DNA of 35,059 nucleotides from Gammaproteobacteria bacterium UBA2965 (GTDB lineage: Bacteria > Pseudomonadota > Gammaproteobacteria > Pseudomonadales > Azotimanducaceae), in contig DEBD01000037.1 of NCBI GenBank assembly GCA_002348385.1, positions 33,318 through 68,376 of the forward strand, given 5' to 3'. The position numbers and the translations under genes are program-made. Position 1 is the first letter of the stretch; each line of letters opens with the position of its first letter. Below, in pieces: positions 15,677-23,626 of the stretch. Below the pieces are notes generated by a model. That model was given only the letters and a program-made list of their open reading frames with translations. It had not been told where the DNA came from and made no database searches.

Positions 15677-17608
15677 ATGAGAGCAATACTGTGTGCAGGG
15701 CTGGTGGTGGTTTTCTCGGTCGCCTGCTCAGAACAACGGGGAGAACCGGCACTAGAAGAGCCGCAAAGGCTGGTTGGAAGAGACTCTCCGGCGTCGTCTG
15801 CCTCACAAATGGCTGGACAGGCGACTGCCGGCCAAGAACATCTGGGTCATGAAATTTTTCTCAAGCATTGCGCGTCTTGTCATATGGGTGGGGTGGAGCG
15901 TGCACCGCACCTGACGGCGCTGAACATGATGCCTTACGATTCGCTTTTGGTATCCCTGCAAACGGGCTTGATGCGCACCCAAGCTGATGTGCTCAGCGAC
16001 AACGAGAAGCAACTTGTCGCGGAATATCTCAGCGGCGGTGGGCCAGTCGATGAAGCGATCGCCATGCCCGCACAATGTGCCGGCGTATGGTCACAATTCG
16101 ATTATGACCAACCGCCAATGGCGCTCGGCTGGGGTATTGACCTTGAAAACACCCACTTTATTGATGGTGAGACTGCAGGCATTAATCCCAACGAGGTGCG
16201 TCGACTCTCTCTGAAGTGGGCCTTTGCTTATCCGAACGCGAACCGTGCCCGTTCGCAACCAAGTTTTGCCGGCGGTGCATTGGTAGTAGGAAGCCAGGAC
16301 GGTACAGTTTATTCGCTGGATGCTGCGACCGGTTGCATTCGTTGGACTTTCAAGGCCTCTGCCGAAGTTCGAACCGGGATAACCTATACAGCATGGGCAC
16401 CGGGGGAAGTTCCTGATGAACCGCCGCTGGCCTATTTTGCTGACCTAATGTCATGGGTCTATGCCGTAAATGCAACGAATGGTGAACTTGTCTGGTCACA
16501 AAAGGTCGGCTTGCATCCAAATGCAACGACGACGGCGCAGCCGGTACTTTTTGATGGCACAATTTTTCAGCCAGTTTCTTCACTCGAAGTTGTCCCGGCA
16601 TTAGATCCCGACTATCCGTGCTGCAGCTTTAGGGGCTCGATCGTCGCGTTAGATGCACGCACGGGTGAGCAGAAATGGCGGACGTACACCATAACGGAGG
16701 AACTGGTTCAGACCCGAATCAACGATGCAGGGACGCCCAATTTCGGGCCTTCAGGTGCACCGATTTGGAATAGTCCCACAGTGGATGAAAAACGCAGGCT
16801 GCTGTATGTGGGAACGGGTGAGAATTACTCATCGCCGGCCCAGGGTTCGAGCGATGCCGTGATTGCCTTCAAAATTGATACGGGAGAGATTGCTTGGGTT
16901 CGTCAGACGACGGCGGGTGACGCATGGAATATGGCTTGTATGCCGAACACGCCAACGCCAGAAAACTGTCCAGAAGAAATAGGCCCCGATGTCGATTTTG
17001 CATCACCACCAATTCTAGTGCGAGAAGGGGGGCGTGAAATTCTTGTTGCCGCACAAAAGAACGGACAAGCCCACGGTATTGATCCGGAATCTGGTAAACA
17101 GGTTTGGCGCACACAGGTTGGGCGTGGCGGCAACCAGGGCGGCACCCATTTCGGGATAGCCGCCGAAGGAACAACGGTCTTCATCCCAATGTCAGATTAC
17201 GATGACCGAATGTTACCGATTGAAGAGGCCAAACCAGGCATTTTCGGACTGGATGCCTTCACTGGTGAGATAAAGTGGTCGAACATTGCAAAAAATTTCT
17301 GTGGAGAGCGGGACAACTGTGATCCGGGTGTGTCTTCAGCGGTAACGGCCATACCAGGTGTAGTCTTTGCCGGACATATGGATGGGCGATTGCGAGCTTA
17401 TGACACTGCGACGGGCGATGTCATTTGGGAAACCGAGACAGACCGAGCCTTCCAGACGATCAATGGGGTGGAAGCACATGGTGGCTCTTTTGGCGGCGGA
17501 AGCGCTCCTATCGTCAAGGACGGACATCTCTATGTGAATTCTGGCTATGGGATCTATTTCCATATGCCGGGCAACGTACTGTTAGTATTTTCAGTGGACG
17601 GGGATTAG
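15677..17608 (+). CDS. PQQ-dependent quinohemoprotein, polyvinyl-alcohol-dehydrogenase-like
   Basis: About 643 aa from ATG 15677. Its N terminus is a lipoprotein signal (LVVVFSVAC lipobox, lipidated Cys followed by Ser-Glu); the longer open frame to 15602 would bury it. Heme c ligands are C65-x2-C68-H69. The rest is a PQQ propeller with typical blade motifs (VYSLDAATGCIRW, VYAVNATNGELVW, IVALDARTGEQKW, LRAYDTATGDVIW). A vicinal Cys-Cys occurs at 315-316 (DYPCCSFRG), as in polyvinyl-alcohol dehydrogenases, which also have an N-terminal heme domain. It likely oxidises polymeric or secondary alcohols at the outer face of the membrane. The first quinohemoprotein gene, with heme at the other end, lies 1.1 kb upstream on the same strand. 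Confidence 0.87.
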   Translation: MRAILCAGLVVVFSVACSEQRGEPALEEPQRLVGRDSPASSASQMAGQATAGQEHLGHEIFLKHCASCHMGGVERAPHLTALNMMPYDSLLVSLQTGLMRTQADVLSDNEKQLVAEYLSGGGPVDEAIAMPAQCAGVWSQFDYDQPPMALGWGIDLENTHFIDGETAGINPNEVRRLSLKWAFAYPNANRARSQPSFAGGALVVGSQDGTVYSLDAATGCIRWTFKASAEVRTGITYTAWAPGEVPDEPPLAYFADLMSWVYAVNATNGELVWSQKVGLHPNATTTAQPVLFDGTIFQPVSSLEVVPALDPDYPCCSFRGSIVALDARTGEQKWRTYTITEELVQTRINDAGTPNFGPSGAPIWNSPTVDEKRRLLYVGTGENYSSPAQGSSDAVIAFKIDTGEIAWVRQTTAGDAWNMACMPNTPTPENCPEEIGPDVDFASPPILVREGGREILVAAQKNGQAHGIDPESGKQVWRTQVGRGGNQGGTHFGIAAEGTTVFIPMSDYDDRMLPIEEAKPGIFGLDAFTGEIKWSNIAKNFCGERDNCDPGVSSAVTAIPGVVFAGHMDGRLRAYDTATGDVIWETETDRAFQTINGVEAHGGSFGGGSAPIVKDGHLYVNSGYGIYFHMPGNVLLVFSVDGD

Positions 17609-17869
17609 CCGCGGGGGCTTTTCTGTACGCCATACGGTTGGATGTTGGGAGAGCGTGGCCGAAAAATGGCCTATTGAGCCGTATATGCCCGCCTGGGAAA
17701 AATCGATTTACGCAAAGCCTTTAGTTAACTGAAAGAACCTGTTCGATAGCATGTTTCAAACATGGACAGCATCACGGTGTCGATTAGTTCAATGCGAGAT
17801 CCGGCAACGTCAACCATGGCAAAACCCTGAGGATTAGAATGGCCGTGACGAAGATCTGGCCGACCCCCC
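17609..17869. other. Intergenic stretch of 261 bases
   Basis: No gene, RNA or strong hairpin was recognised. It contains an ATG GCC start near 17839 in another frame than the downstream hydrolase, which leads only to a shadow frame. A promoter for the MBL gene is probably here but could not be pinned down. Confidence 0.4.
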
Positions 17870-18766
17870 ATGAGCAAGACAATCGATTACATCGAGCCAA
17901 TCAGGATCAGCGAACACGTCACCTACTTCTACTGGGGACGCCATCCCGACCACCCCGTCATCGACATGCGGCTGGGCGGTGGCGGCTTGGCGGTGCACCG
18001 AGGCAAGCAAGCGATCCTGGTCGACACAATGAATGTGCCGGAGGAAGCCGTGTGGATGAGGGAGTACCTGTCCAAGAAATGCGGAGTCCGAGAGTTTCGG
18101 GTCATCAACACACATTGGCACGCTGATCACATCGGCGGCAACGCAGCATGCTTGGGCGACCCGATCATTGCGCACCGTCGTACCCGGGAGCTAATGATCA
18201 AACACGCCGAGGCGCTGGAAGCAGGTACGTTGTGGAGCCATCCACCGATCCCGGTGGTGCCGCCGGGATTCACAATCGAGGATCGGGCGGACCTGTGGCT
18301 TGGCGACTACCGGGTAGAGGTGCATCGGTTCGAGATTCACGAGGAGGGGCACCTAGCCGTGTACCTGCCTGCAGAGCGACTCCTGCTGGCGGGGGACATG
18401 CTCGAAGACCCATTGTGGGCGCTGAACCTGCGCTTTGCATCGCCCGAGCTCCAGCTCGCGGAGTACGAGCGGATGAAGCAAATGGATATCGAGCGGATAG
18501 TGCCGGTGCACTCTACGCGGGAAACGATTCTTGCGGGCGGCTACGATAAGCGCATCATTGACGCGAACGCCGCCTATTTGCGAGGCATGCTGGCCGCCGC
18601 TGACGAGCCAGATTTCCTCACGCGCCCGGCAGCGGATTTCATTCGCAACGAGATCCAGAGGGGGGTACTGACCTGGTGGGAGCCATACACAGAGGTCCAC
18701 GAGTACAACAAGGCGGCTGTATCGCGCGCGGCAGGTAAGATGGCTGATCGAACCAGAAAGCGGTGA
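17870..18766 (+). CDS. Metallo-beta-lactamase fold hydrolase
   Basis: 298 aa. The zinc motif is THWHADHIGGN (HxHxDH), with a further metal His in the HEEGHLAVYL segment, the bridging Asp in LLLAGDM, and the last His in VPVHS. The N terminus has the usual core strands (HVTYFYWG ... ILVDTM). The family hydrolyses thioesters, lactones, phosphodiesters and more; no subgroup signature lets me pick one. No signal peptide, so cytoplasmic. ATG 17870 lacks a clear ribosome site. It follows the PVADH-like gene at 261 bases on the same strand; a functional link is possible but unproven. Confidence 0.87.
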   Translation: MSKTIDYIEPIRISEHVTYFYWGRHPDHPVIDMRLGGGGLAVHRGKQAILVDTMNVPEEAVWMREYLSKKCGVREFRVINTHWHADHIGGNAACLGDPIIAHRRTRELMIKHAEALEAGTLWSHPPIPVVPPGFTIEDRADLWLGDYRVEVHRFEIHEEGHLAVYLPAERLLLAGDMLEDPLWALNLRFASPELQLAEYERMKQMDIERIVPVHSTRETILAGGYDKRIIDANAAYLRGMLAAADEPDFLTRPAADFIRNEIQRGVLTWWEPYTEVHEYNKAAVSRAAGKMADRTRKR

Positions 18767-18900
18767 AATACCCGTAAAAGCAATTAATTTCTCCACGGGA
18801 GGGAAGCAACACTATTCTGGCACCTGAGAGTTGGTAACAAGGCCACCCCACAACAACGAGTAAATGTCTATGGCGAACGGTCTTCGAGCAGTTGAGTTAC

Positions 18901-19176
18901 TCAGGGATTTGCATTGCCGACATGACTGCCGGTTGGGCCGCGCAGCCATTTCACCACGCCAAGAATGCTGATCAACACCCAGAAGGATTCGATCACAACG
19001 GCCGCAAAGTTGAATTCGAAGTAGAGCGAATACAGAATCAACGCCGCCCCAAAACCGTTGAGAACACTATACGCCAGCGACTGGTGTGACATCCGGTCAA
19101 CTTGGATAAGCAAATAGCATGCGATGATCAGAAATGATCCAAACGCGCCGATGAAGTCGTGGAGTTCGTGGCTCAA
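18901..19176 (-). CDS. CBU_0592-like small integral membrane protein
   Basis: 91 aa, nearly all membrane-embedded. Three hydrophobic helices can be seen: GAFGSFLIIACYLLIQV, SVLNGFGAALILYSLYF and AVVIESFWVLISILGVVKWL. The DFIGAFGSFLIIACY start and the ESFWVLISILGV segment fit the CBU_0592 family (about 80-90 aa, function unknown). Translation should start at TTG 19176, which has a perfect AAGGAG six bases upstream. It is isolated but faces the same way as the exported unknown upstream of it, with a 54-base gap. Confidence 0.78.
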   Translation of the reverse strand: MSHELHDFIGAFGSFLIIACYLLIQVDRMSHQSLAYSVLNGFGAALILYSLYFEFNFAAVVIESFWVLISILGVVKWLRGPTGSHVGNANP

Positions 19177-19230
19177 TGGTATCTCCTTAACGTGCGATTA
19201 GAAGCCTCTTTCCATCTTCGAGGATCGTTA

Positions 19231-19632
19231 CTAGTTGAACTTGACCCCGTTGAAGGTCAGTGGGTTTCCCTCGTTGTCTCCCATTCCGATCATCTGCTCG
19301 CCATTACGGCTCATCTGTCCGTGGCTGATTGTTGTGGATCCGCCGAACTCATTCTCTAGATTTATCGTGATCTCGCATGTGCTTTTTACCTTGACGTTCC
19401 CGCTGTTGAAGAGAAACGAGAATTTCTCACCGAATACGCCGATTGCTTCGCATGAACTCTTGGCTGTATTGAGTGTTCCATCGGATCGAATCAGCATTGT
19501 GCAGTAGGACACGAAGCCTGACTCATTGGTCGTCATGTGCCAAAACCCCACAGCATCTCGGACTTTGCAATTTGCGTAGGCGTGGCTACCTGTCACTAGA
19601 ATGAGAATTGTGGCTGCTATTTTTAGTTTCAT
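19231..19632 (-). CDS. Exported protein of unknown function
   Basis: 133 aa. A clear signal peptide (MKLKIAATILILVTGSHAYA, cleavage before Asn-Cys) precedes a mature part rich in beta strands with four Cys residues (about residues 22, 44, 60 and 86), which could form two disulfides in the periplasm. The pattern WHMTTNESGFVSYCTMLIRSDG recalls small lipocalin-like or FABP-like barrels but no family was recognised. AT content is higher than in neighbours. A GAGAGGGA ribosome site precedes the ATG. The 243 bases upstream to tRNA-Pro hold no gene. Confidence 0.68.
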   Translation of the reverse strand: MKLKIAATILILVTGSHAYANCKVRDAVGFWHMTTNESGFVSYCTMLIRSDGTLNTAKSSCEAIGVFGEKFSFLFNSGNVKVKSTCEITINLENEFGGSTTISHGQMSRNGEQMIGMGDNEGNPLTFNGVKFN

Positions 19633-19875
19633 CTGATCCCTCTCAGTCTTTTTTCGGGAGGATGAATGATATTGCGTGCTCTACGGATTGACGATTCGAT
19701 GCTAGATGCTCCAGTTTTCGCCTCTCTAGTTCGCCTGCTATTGCTATTGCGCATTCCGGATTCAACACGGCCACGTAGGTCCGCTACCGGCGAACCAGCA
19801 CTGAATAACGAGTTTCGGAGACCCTAAAACAAGGGGCCGCAACGCCCGAACCTAAAGTAGGTGAAAATAGGAACT

Positions 19876-19952
19876 TGGTCGGGACGGCAAGATTTGAACT
19901 TGCGACCACTTGACCCCCAGTCAAGTGCGCTACCAGACTGCGCTACGCCCCG
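19876..19952 (-). tRNA. tRNA-Pro (anticodon GGG)
   Basis: The reverse strand gives a 77-base cloverleaf: acceptor CGGGGCG paired with CGTCCCG (one G-T), anticodon stem CTTGA/TCAAG with loop CTGGGGG (anticodon GGG), T-arm with GTTCAAAT, discriminator A, and an encoded CCA at 19876-19878. Its 3' end faces the accessory region to the left, so it could serve as an integration site. Confidence 0.96.
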
Positions 19953-20012
19953 AAATCTCAAGCATTTGAGCCCCGATTCTCACCGCGTTACCGCGGATCC
20001 CAGGGGCGCGCA

Positions 20013-20041
20013 ATGATACCCGATGGCCGAACACGGCGAAA
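20013..20041 (-). promoter_or_regulatory. Possible tRNA-Pro promoter
   Basis: On the reverse strand a TATCAT box (20013-20018) is followed by a GC-rich discriminator (TGCGCGCCCC), and a weak TTTCGC box lies 17 bases upstream (20036-20041). The leader to the mature tRNA would be about 55 bases. Confidence 0.4.
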
Positions 20042-20096
20042 GCTGGCCCATGGATAGTCCAGCACTCGCCTCTTCTGACTCAACAGACCCAGTCTG

Positions 20097-20903
20097 CTAG
20101 CTCCCCTTGAACTCCGGCTTGCGCTTCTCCATGAAGGCCGCCATGCCTTCCTTGAAGTCCTCGGAACGGAACAGCGGCATGAGCTGTAGATACACATGGT
20201 GAACATGGTCGTTGAACGTTTCGTTCATGCCCATACGCATCATGCGCTTGGAGGCCTGCACCGCCATCGGTGCATTCGCGGCGATCTGAGCCGCCAGTTC
20301 TTGCGCAGCGGAAAGCGTTTCCTCCGCGGGCACCACGCTGGACACCAATCCCAGCTCCAGGCATTCATCCGCCATCAGCGTGCGGCCGGTGAAGATGATC
20401 TCTGCCGCCTTCGACCAGCCAAGCAGCCTGGGCAGAATCCAGGTGCCGCCCGATTCCGGCAGCACGCCGCGTGCCGTGAACGCCGCCGCCAGCTTGGCGC
20501 TGTCGGCCATGATGCGAATGTCACACCCCAGCGCCAGATCCATGCCGTAACCGGCAGCGGAACCATTGAGCGCGCAAATGGTGGGCGTGTCCAACTCGTG
20601 TAGCACCGTGGGCGGTGTGTTGCGCAGATCCAGGTTAGCGCCACCACCGGCGTTCTGACCGATGCCGCTGCCGCCGGCACGCAGGTCCAGTCCGGCGCAG
20701 AAAAACCGCCCCGTGCCGGTGATGATGATGGCGCGCACGTCCGGATCCTGATTCGCGCGTAACATCAGCTCGGTGAGTCCAGCCAGCATGGGTCCGGAAA
20801 TGGTGTTCTGCAGAGCCTCCCGGTTGATCGTGATGGTAGCTACGCCGTCCTGCACCTGATAGAGCACTTCTTCATTGCTGACGTCTTGTGATGCGGTGGC
20901 CAT
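20097..20903 (-). CDS. Enoyl-CoA hydratase/isomerase family protein
   Basis: 268 aa from ATG 20903, with GGGGGA upstream; the frame open to 21140 overlaps the divergent BVMO gene and is non-coding. The crotonase fold is clear: ITGTGRFFCAGLDLRAGG gives the first oxyanion-hole strand, ALNGSAAGYGMDLALGCDIRIMA the second, and FTARGVLPESGGTWILPRLLG resembles the PaaG/isomerase-like subgroup, with Glu (LPESGG) at the place of a catalytic acid. The C-terminal helix ends EDFKEGMAAFMEKRKPEFKG, common in this subgroup. It should hydrate or isomerise an enoyl-CoA. Divergent from the BVMO with 136 bases between starts. Confidence 0.9.
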   Translation of the reverse strand: MATASQDVSNEEVLYQVQDGVATITINREALQNTISGPMLAGLTELMLRANQDPDVRAIIITGTGRFFCAGLDLRAGGSGIGQNAGGGANLDLRNTPPTVLHELDTPTICALNGSAAGYGMDLALGCDIRIMADSAKLAAAFTARGVLPESGGTWILPRLLGWSKAAEIIFTGRTLMADECLELGLVSSVVPAEETLSAAQELAAQIAANAPMAVQASKRMMRMGMNETFNDHVHHVYLQLMPLFRSEDFKEGMAAFMEKRKPEFKGS

Positions 20904-21039
20904 TGCCGTCCCCCAGTTGATTTCTTGTGACCGCAACCTAAGGTTTTGAGCCAGGCGACGCAAGGGCGGACGAAACCGGCTTCGCATGCCCGGCGACGAC
21001 TCATGTAACATCGACGATCGGCATCTATTTCGGGCAACC

Positions 21040-22692
21040 ATGGCAACAACGAACAGCAACTCCGGCGATTTCGACGCCATTATCGTAGGCGCAGGATTCG
21101 CTGGCCTGTACATGCTCCACCGGCTCCGCAAGATGGGCATGTCCGTTCAGGTATTCGAAGCCGGTAGCGGCGTGGGCGGCACCTGGTACTGGAACCGTTA
21201 CCCCGGCGCGCGCTGCGACGCGGAAAGCCTGGTGTACTCCTACTCCTTCGATGAAGACCTGGAGCAGGAGTGGGAGTGGACGGAGCGCTACGCGACGCAA
21301 GGCGAGATCCTGAAATACGCAGAGCACGTTGCCGAGCGCTTCGATCTGAATCGCGACATCGAGTTCAATGCCCGAGTTACCGCCGCGCACTTCGACAGCG
21401 AGCAGAAGCGATGGGGCGTTTCCACCGACCAGGGGCACCAGGTAACCGGACGCTACTGCATCATGGCCACCGGATGCCTGTCTACGCCCCAGGTGCCGCA
21501 GATCGCCGGCCTGGCTCAGTTCCAAGGGCCCACCTACTACGCTAGCCAGTGGCCCCATGACGATCCGGACTTCGCGGGCAGGACGGTAGGCATCGTGGGA
21601 ACCGGGTCATCAGCCATTCAGGCGATCCCCGTAATCGCCGACAAGGCCAAACACCTCACAGTATTCCAACGCACGGCAAACTTTAGCGTGCCAGCCTACA
21701 ACCAGGATCTGGATCCGGAATTTGTCAAAGATTTCAAAGCGCACTACCCGGAACATCGCGTAAAGCACCGCCTTGGCCTGGTGTCCAGCTTCGGCGGTCT
21801 GGAACTGCCGGAAGCCCAGCAGGGCGTGGCCGCCATGAGCGCCGACGATTACACCGAAGAGGAAATGCAGCTTATATTGGAGGACTACTGGCAGGTGGGC
21901 GGGGCGCGCTTTCTGAGCGCCTTTGGCGACGTGATCATGGATAAGCGCACCAATCGGATCGTGGCCGAATTCGTGCACAACAAGATTCGCAGTATCGTGA
22001 AAGATCCCGAGGTGGCGGAGTTGCTCTGCCCCAAGACGCACCCCATCGGCACCAAGCGCATCTGCGTGGACAGCGACTACTACGCCACCTTCAATCGCGA
22101 CAACGTCACTCTGGTGGACGTGCGTAGCTCACCCATCAAGACCATCACGGCCACCGGACTGGATACGGAAAGCGCGAGCTACAGCTTCGACGATCTGGTG
22201 CTCGCCACGGGATTCGACGCCATGACGGGCACGCTGCTCAAGATGGATATTCGGGGTGCCGACGGCACGCGCTTGGCAGACAAGTGGTACGCCGGGCCAA
22301 AGGCCTACCTGGGACTGGTGAGTGCGGGCTTTCCCAACCTGTTTCTAATTACCGGGCCCGGCAGCCCATCGGTGCTGAGCAACATGCTGGTTTCCATCGA
22401 GCAGCACGTGGACTGGCTGTGCGACCTGTTCGAGCACATGGCGCAGCAGAACCAGGCTGTTGTGGACGCAGAACCCGAGGCGGAAGAGCGCTGGATCAAC
22501 CATGTGAACGAGGTGGCCCACTCCACCTTGTACCCCGAGGGCGGCTCCTGGTACCTGGGCGCCAATATTCCCGGCAAGCCCCGCGTGTTCATGCCATATG
22601 CCGCAGGCGTCGGCGCTTACCGTGAAATTTGTGACAAGGTGGCATACGAGGGCTACAGCGGGTTCAGCTTTCCCGAGGCCACGCAGGCCTAG
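21040..22692 (+). CDS. Type I Baeyer-Villiger-like flavin monooxygenase
   Basis: 550 aa from ATG 21040. FAD Rossmann GAGFAG is at 17-22, the BVMO-type GGTWYWNRYPGARCD at 46-60, ATGCLSTP at 143-150 and the NADPH Rossmann GTGSSA at 187-192. The BVMO fingerprint FxGxxxHxxxWP is present at 161-172 but reads FQGPTYYASQWP: the central His is Tyr167. The late segments VLATGFDAMTG and ITGPGSPSVLSNM are also typical. It would convert ketones to esters or lactones, though the His change may alter activity. An upstream Met (20986) gives a less likely start. Divergent from the crotonase-fold gene, suggesting a degradation pair. Confidence 0.88.
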   Translation: MATTNSNSGDFDAIIVGAGFAGLYMLHRLRKMGMSVQVFEAGSGVGGTWYWNRYPGARCDAESLVYSYSFDEDLEQEWEWTERYATQGEILKYAEHVAERFDLNRDIEFNARVTAAHFDSEQKRWGVSTDQGHQVTGRYCIMATGCLSTPQVPQIAGLAQFQGPTYYASQWPHDDPDFAGRTVGIVGTGSSAIQAIPVIADKAKHLTVFQRTANFSVPAYNQDLDPEFVKDFKAHYPEHRVKHRLGLVSSFGGLELPEAQQGVAAMSADDYTEEEMQLILEDYWQVGGARFLSAFGDVIMDKRTNRIVAEFVHNKIRSIVKDPEVAELLCPKTHPIGTKRICVDSDYYATFNRDNVTLVDVRSSPIKTITATGLDTESASYSFDDLVLATGFDAMTGTLLKMDIRGADGTRLADKWYAGPKAYLGLVSAGFPNLFLITGPGSPSVLSNMLVSIEQHVDWLCDLFEHMAQQNQAVVDAEPEAEERWINHVNEVAHSTLYPEGGSWYLGANIPGKPRVFMPYAAGVGAYREICDKVAYEGYSGFSFPEATQA

Positions 22693-22695
22693 GCC

Positions 22696-22845
22696 TTAGA
22701 TGCGAATCATCATCCAGTAAACGCCCATGGCAGCGAGCACGAACAGCGTGCCGATAAACACTGCCATGGCAATTCGTATGGAAGTCCCGCTTTCAGGCTG
22801 CCGATGGGGCTCGGGCGACTCCGGCCGCTCTTCGTCCTGCGACAT
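22696..22845 (-). CDS. Small single-pass membrane protein (49 aa) after merR
   Basis: The reverse strand reads ATG TCG CAG GAC GAA and ends at TAA 22696-22698. The N-terminal half is acidic and Pro-rich (SQDEERPESPEPHRQPES); the C-terminal half is a hydrophobic helix (IAMAVFIGTLFVLAAMGVYW) ending MMIRI. It begins 6 bases after the merR-like stop, so it is likely the last gene of the ihfA operon. It is only 3 bases from the convergent BVMO stop. No family recognised; no strong ribosome site, so translation may depend on coupling. Confidence 0.6.
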   Translation of the reverse strand: MSQDEERPESPEPHRQPESGTSIRIAMAVFIGTLFVLAAMGVYWMMIRI

Positions 22846-22851
22846 AGGGGT

Positions 22852-23208
22852 CTAAGACTTCAACACCCGCAGCAGATCTTCAAGCTCCACGATCATCTGC
22901 TTGACCAGCAGCTTGAACTGGGTCTGATCCTGCTTGGCGTCCTCACCGGCCAGCCGCTGGCGGGCACCGCCAATGGTGAAGCCCTGATCGTAGAGTAGTG
23001 ATCGTATCTGGCGGATGATGATCACATCCTGACGCTGGTAGTAGCGCCGATTGCCGCGCCGTTTCACGGGCTTGAGCTGAGGGAACTCCTGCTCCCAATA
23101 GCGCAGCACATGAGGCTTAACCTCACACAGCTCGCTCACCTCGCCAATGGTGAAATAGCGCTTCCCCGGAATCGGGGGCAGCTCATTGCTCTGACTGGGT
23201 TCCAGCAT
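22852..23208 (-). CDS. MerR family regulator of the ihfA-linked type
   Basis: 118 aa. It has the MerR winged helix: RYFTIGEVSELCEVKPHVLRYWEQEFP, then KPVKRRGNRRYYQRQDVIIIRQIRSLLYDQGFTIGGARQRL. The tail is a short coiled coil (FKLLVKQMIVELEDLLRVL) with no effector domain. In Gammaproteobacteria this small regulator regularly follows ihfA and precedes tRNA-Pro; its targets are unknown. It overlaps ihfA by 26 bases in another frame, so the two are cotranscribed and probably coupled. Two further Met residues do not occur early, and the first ATG gives full family length. Confidence 0.92.
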   Translation of the reverse strand: MLEPSQSNELPPIPGKRYFTIGEVSELCEVKPHVLRYWEQEFPQLKPVKRRGNRRYYQRQDVIIIRQIRSLLYDQGFTIGGARQRLAGEDAKQDQTQFKLLVKQMIVELEDLLRVLKS

Positions 23209-23491
23209 AGGCCTCGACTCGTGCTTTTAATTTTTGGCCCGGTCGAAAGGTCACCACACGCCGTGCGGTGATGGGTATCTCTTCGCCCGTTTTGGGGTTG
23301 CGCCCGGGGCGCTCGCCCTTCTCGCGCAGCTCAAAATTGCCGAATCCCGACAACTTCACCTGCTCGTTGCTCTCCAGCGAAATACGCAGCTCGCCGAAGA
23401 ACATGTCAACAATTTCTTTCGCCTCGCGCTTGTTGAGCCCCAGCTCATCAAACAAGCGATCGGCCATTTGTGCCTTTGTCAGAGCACCCAC
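23183..23491 (-). CDS. ihfA: Integration host factor alpha subunit
   Basis: 102 aa, normal length. It shows MGALTKAQMADRLFDELGLNKREAKEIVDMFF, the KLSGFGNFELREKGERPGRNPKTGEEIPI beta arm with the intercalating Pro of RNPKTGEEIPI, and VTFRPGQKLKARV at the C terminus. It pairs with IhfB to bend DNA sharply in nucleoid structure, recombination and transcription. Start is GTG at 23491 with AGGAGG 8 bases upstream. It lies downstream of pheT (135-base gap, containing the small hairpin CCTTGC-CC-GCAAGG near 23588-23601), as in Escherichia coli. Confidence 0.97.
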   Translation of the reverse strand: MGALTKAQMADRLFDELGLNKREAKEIVDMFFGELRISLESNEQVKLSGFGNFELREKGERPGRNPKTGEEIPITARRVVTFRPGQKLKARVEAYAGTQSEQ

Positions 23492-23626
23492 AACTGAGCC
23501 TCCTATTTATCGATCGCAAACCATTGTTCTATTTTTCCGCTCGCGATCTTGTCGGCTGGCTTGTTCGCGCCGCCTTGAGCTCAAGGCCCTTGCCCGCAAG
23601 GCTCTTGTCACAGCAAGATGGCCCTG

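Noticed and set aside
20904..21140. N-terminal extension of the enoyl-CoA hydratase frame.
   Set aside because: It runs antisense through the FAD-binding start of the BVMO gene and makes the protein longer than its family.
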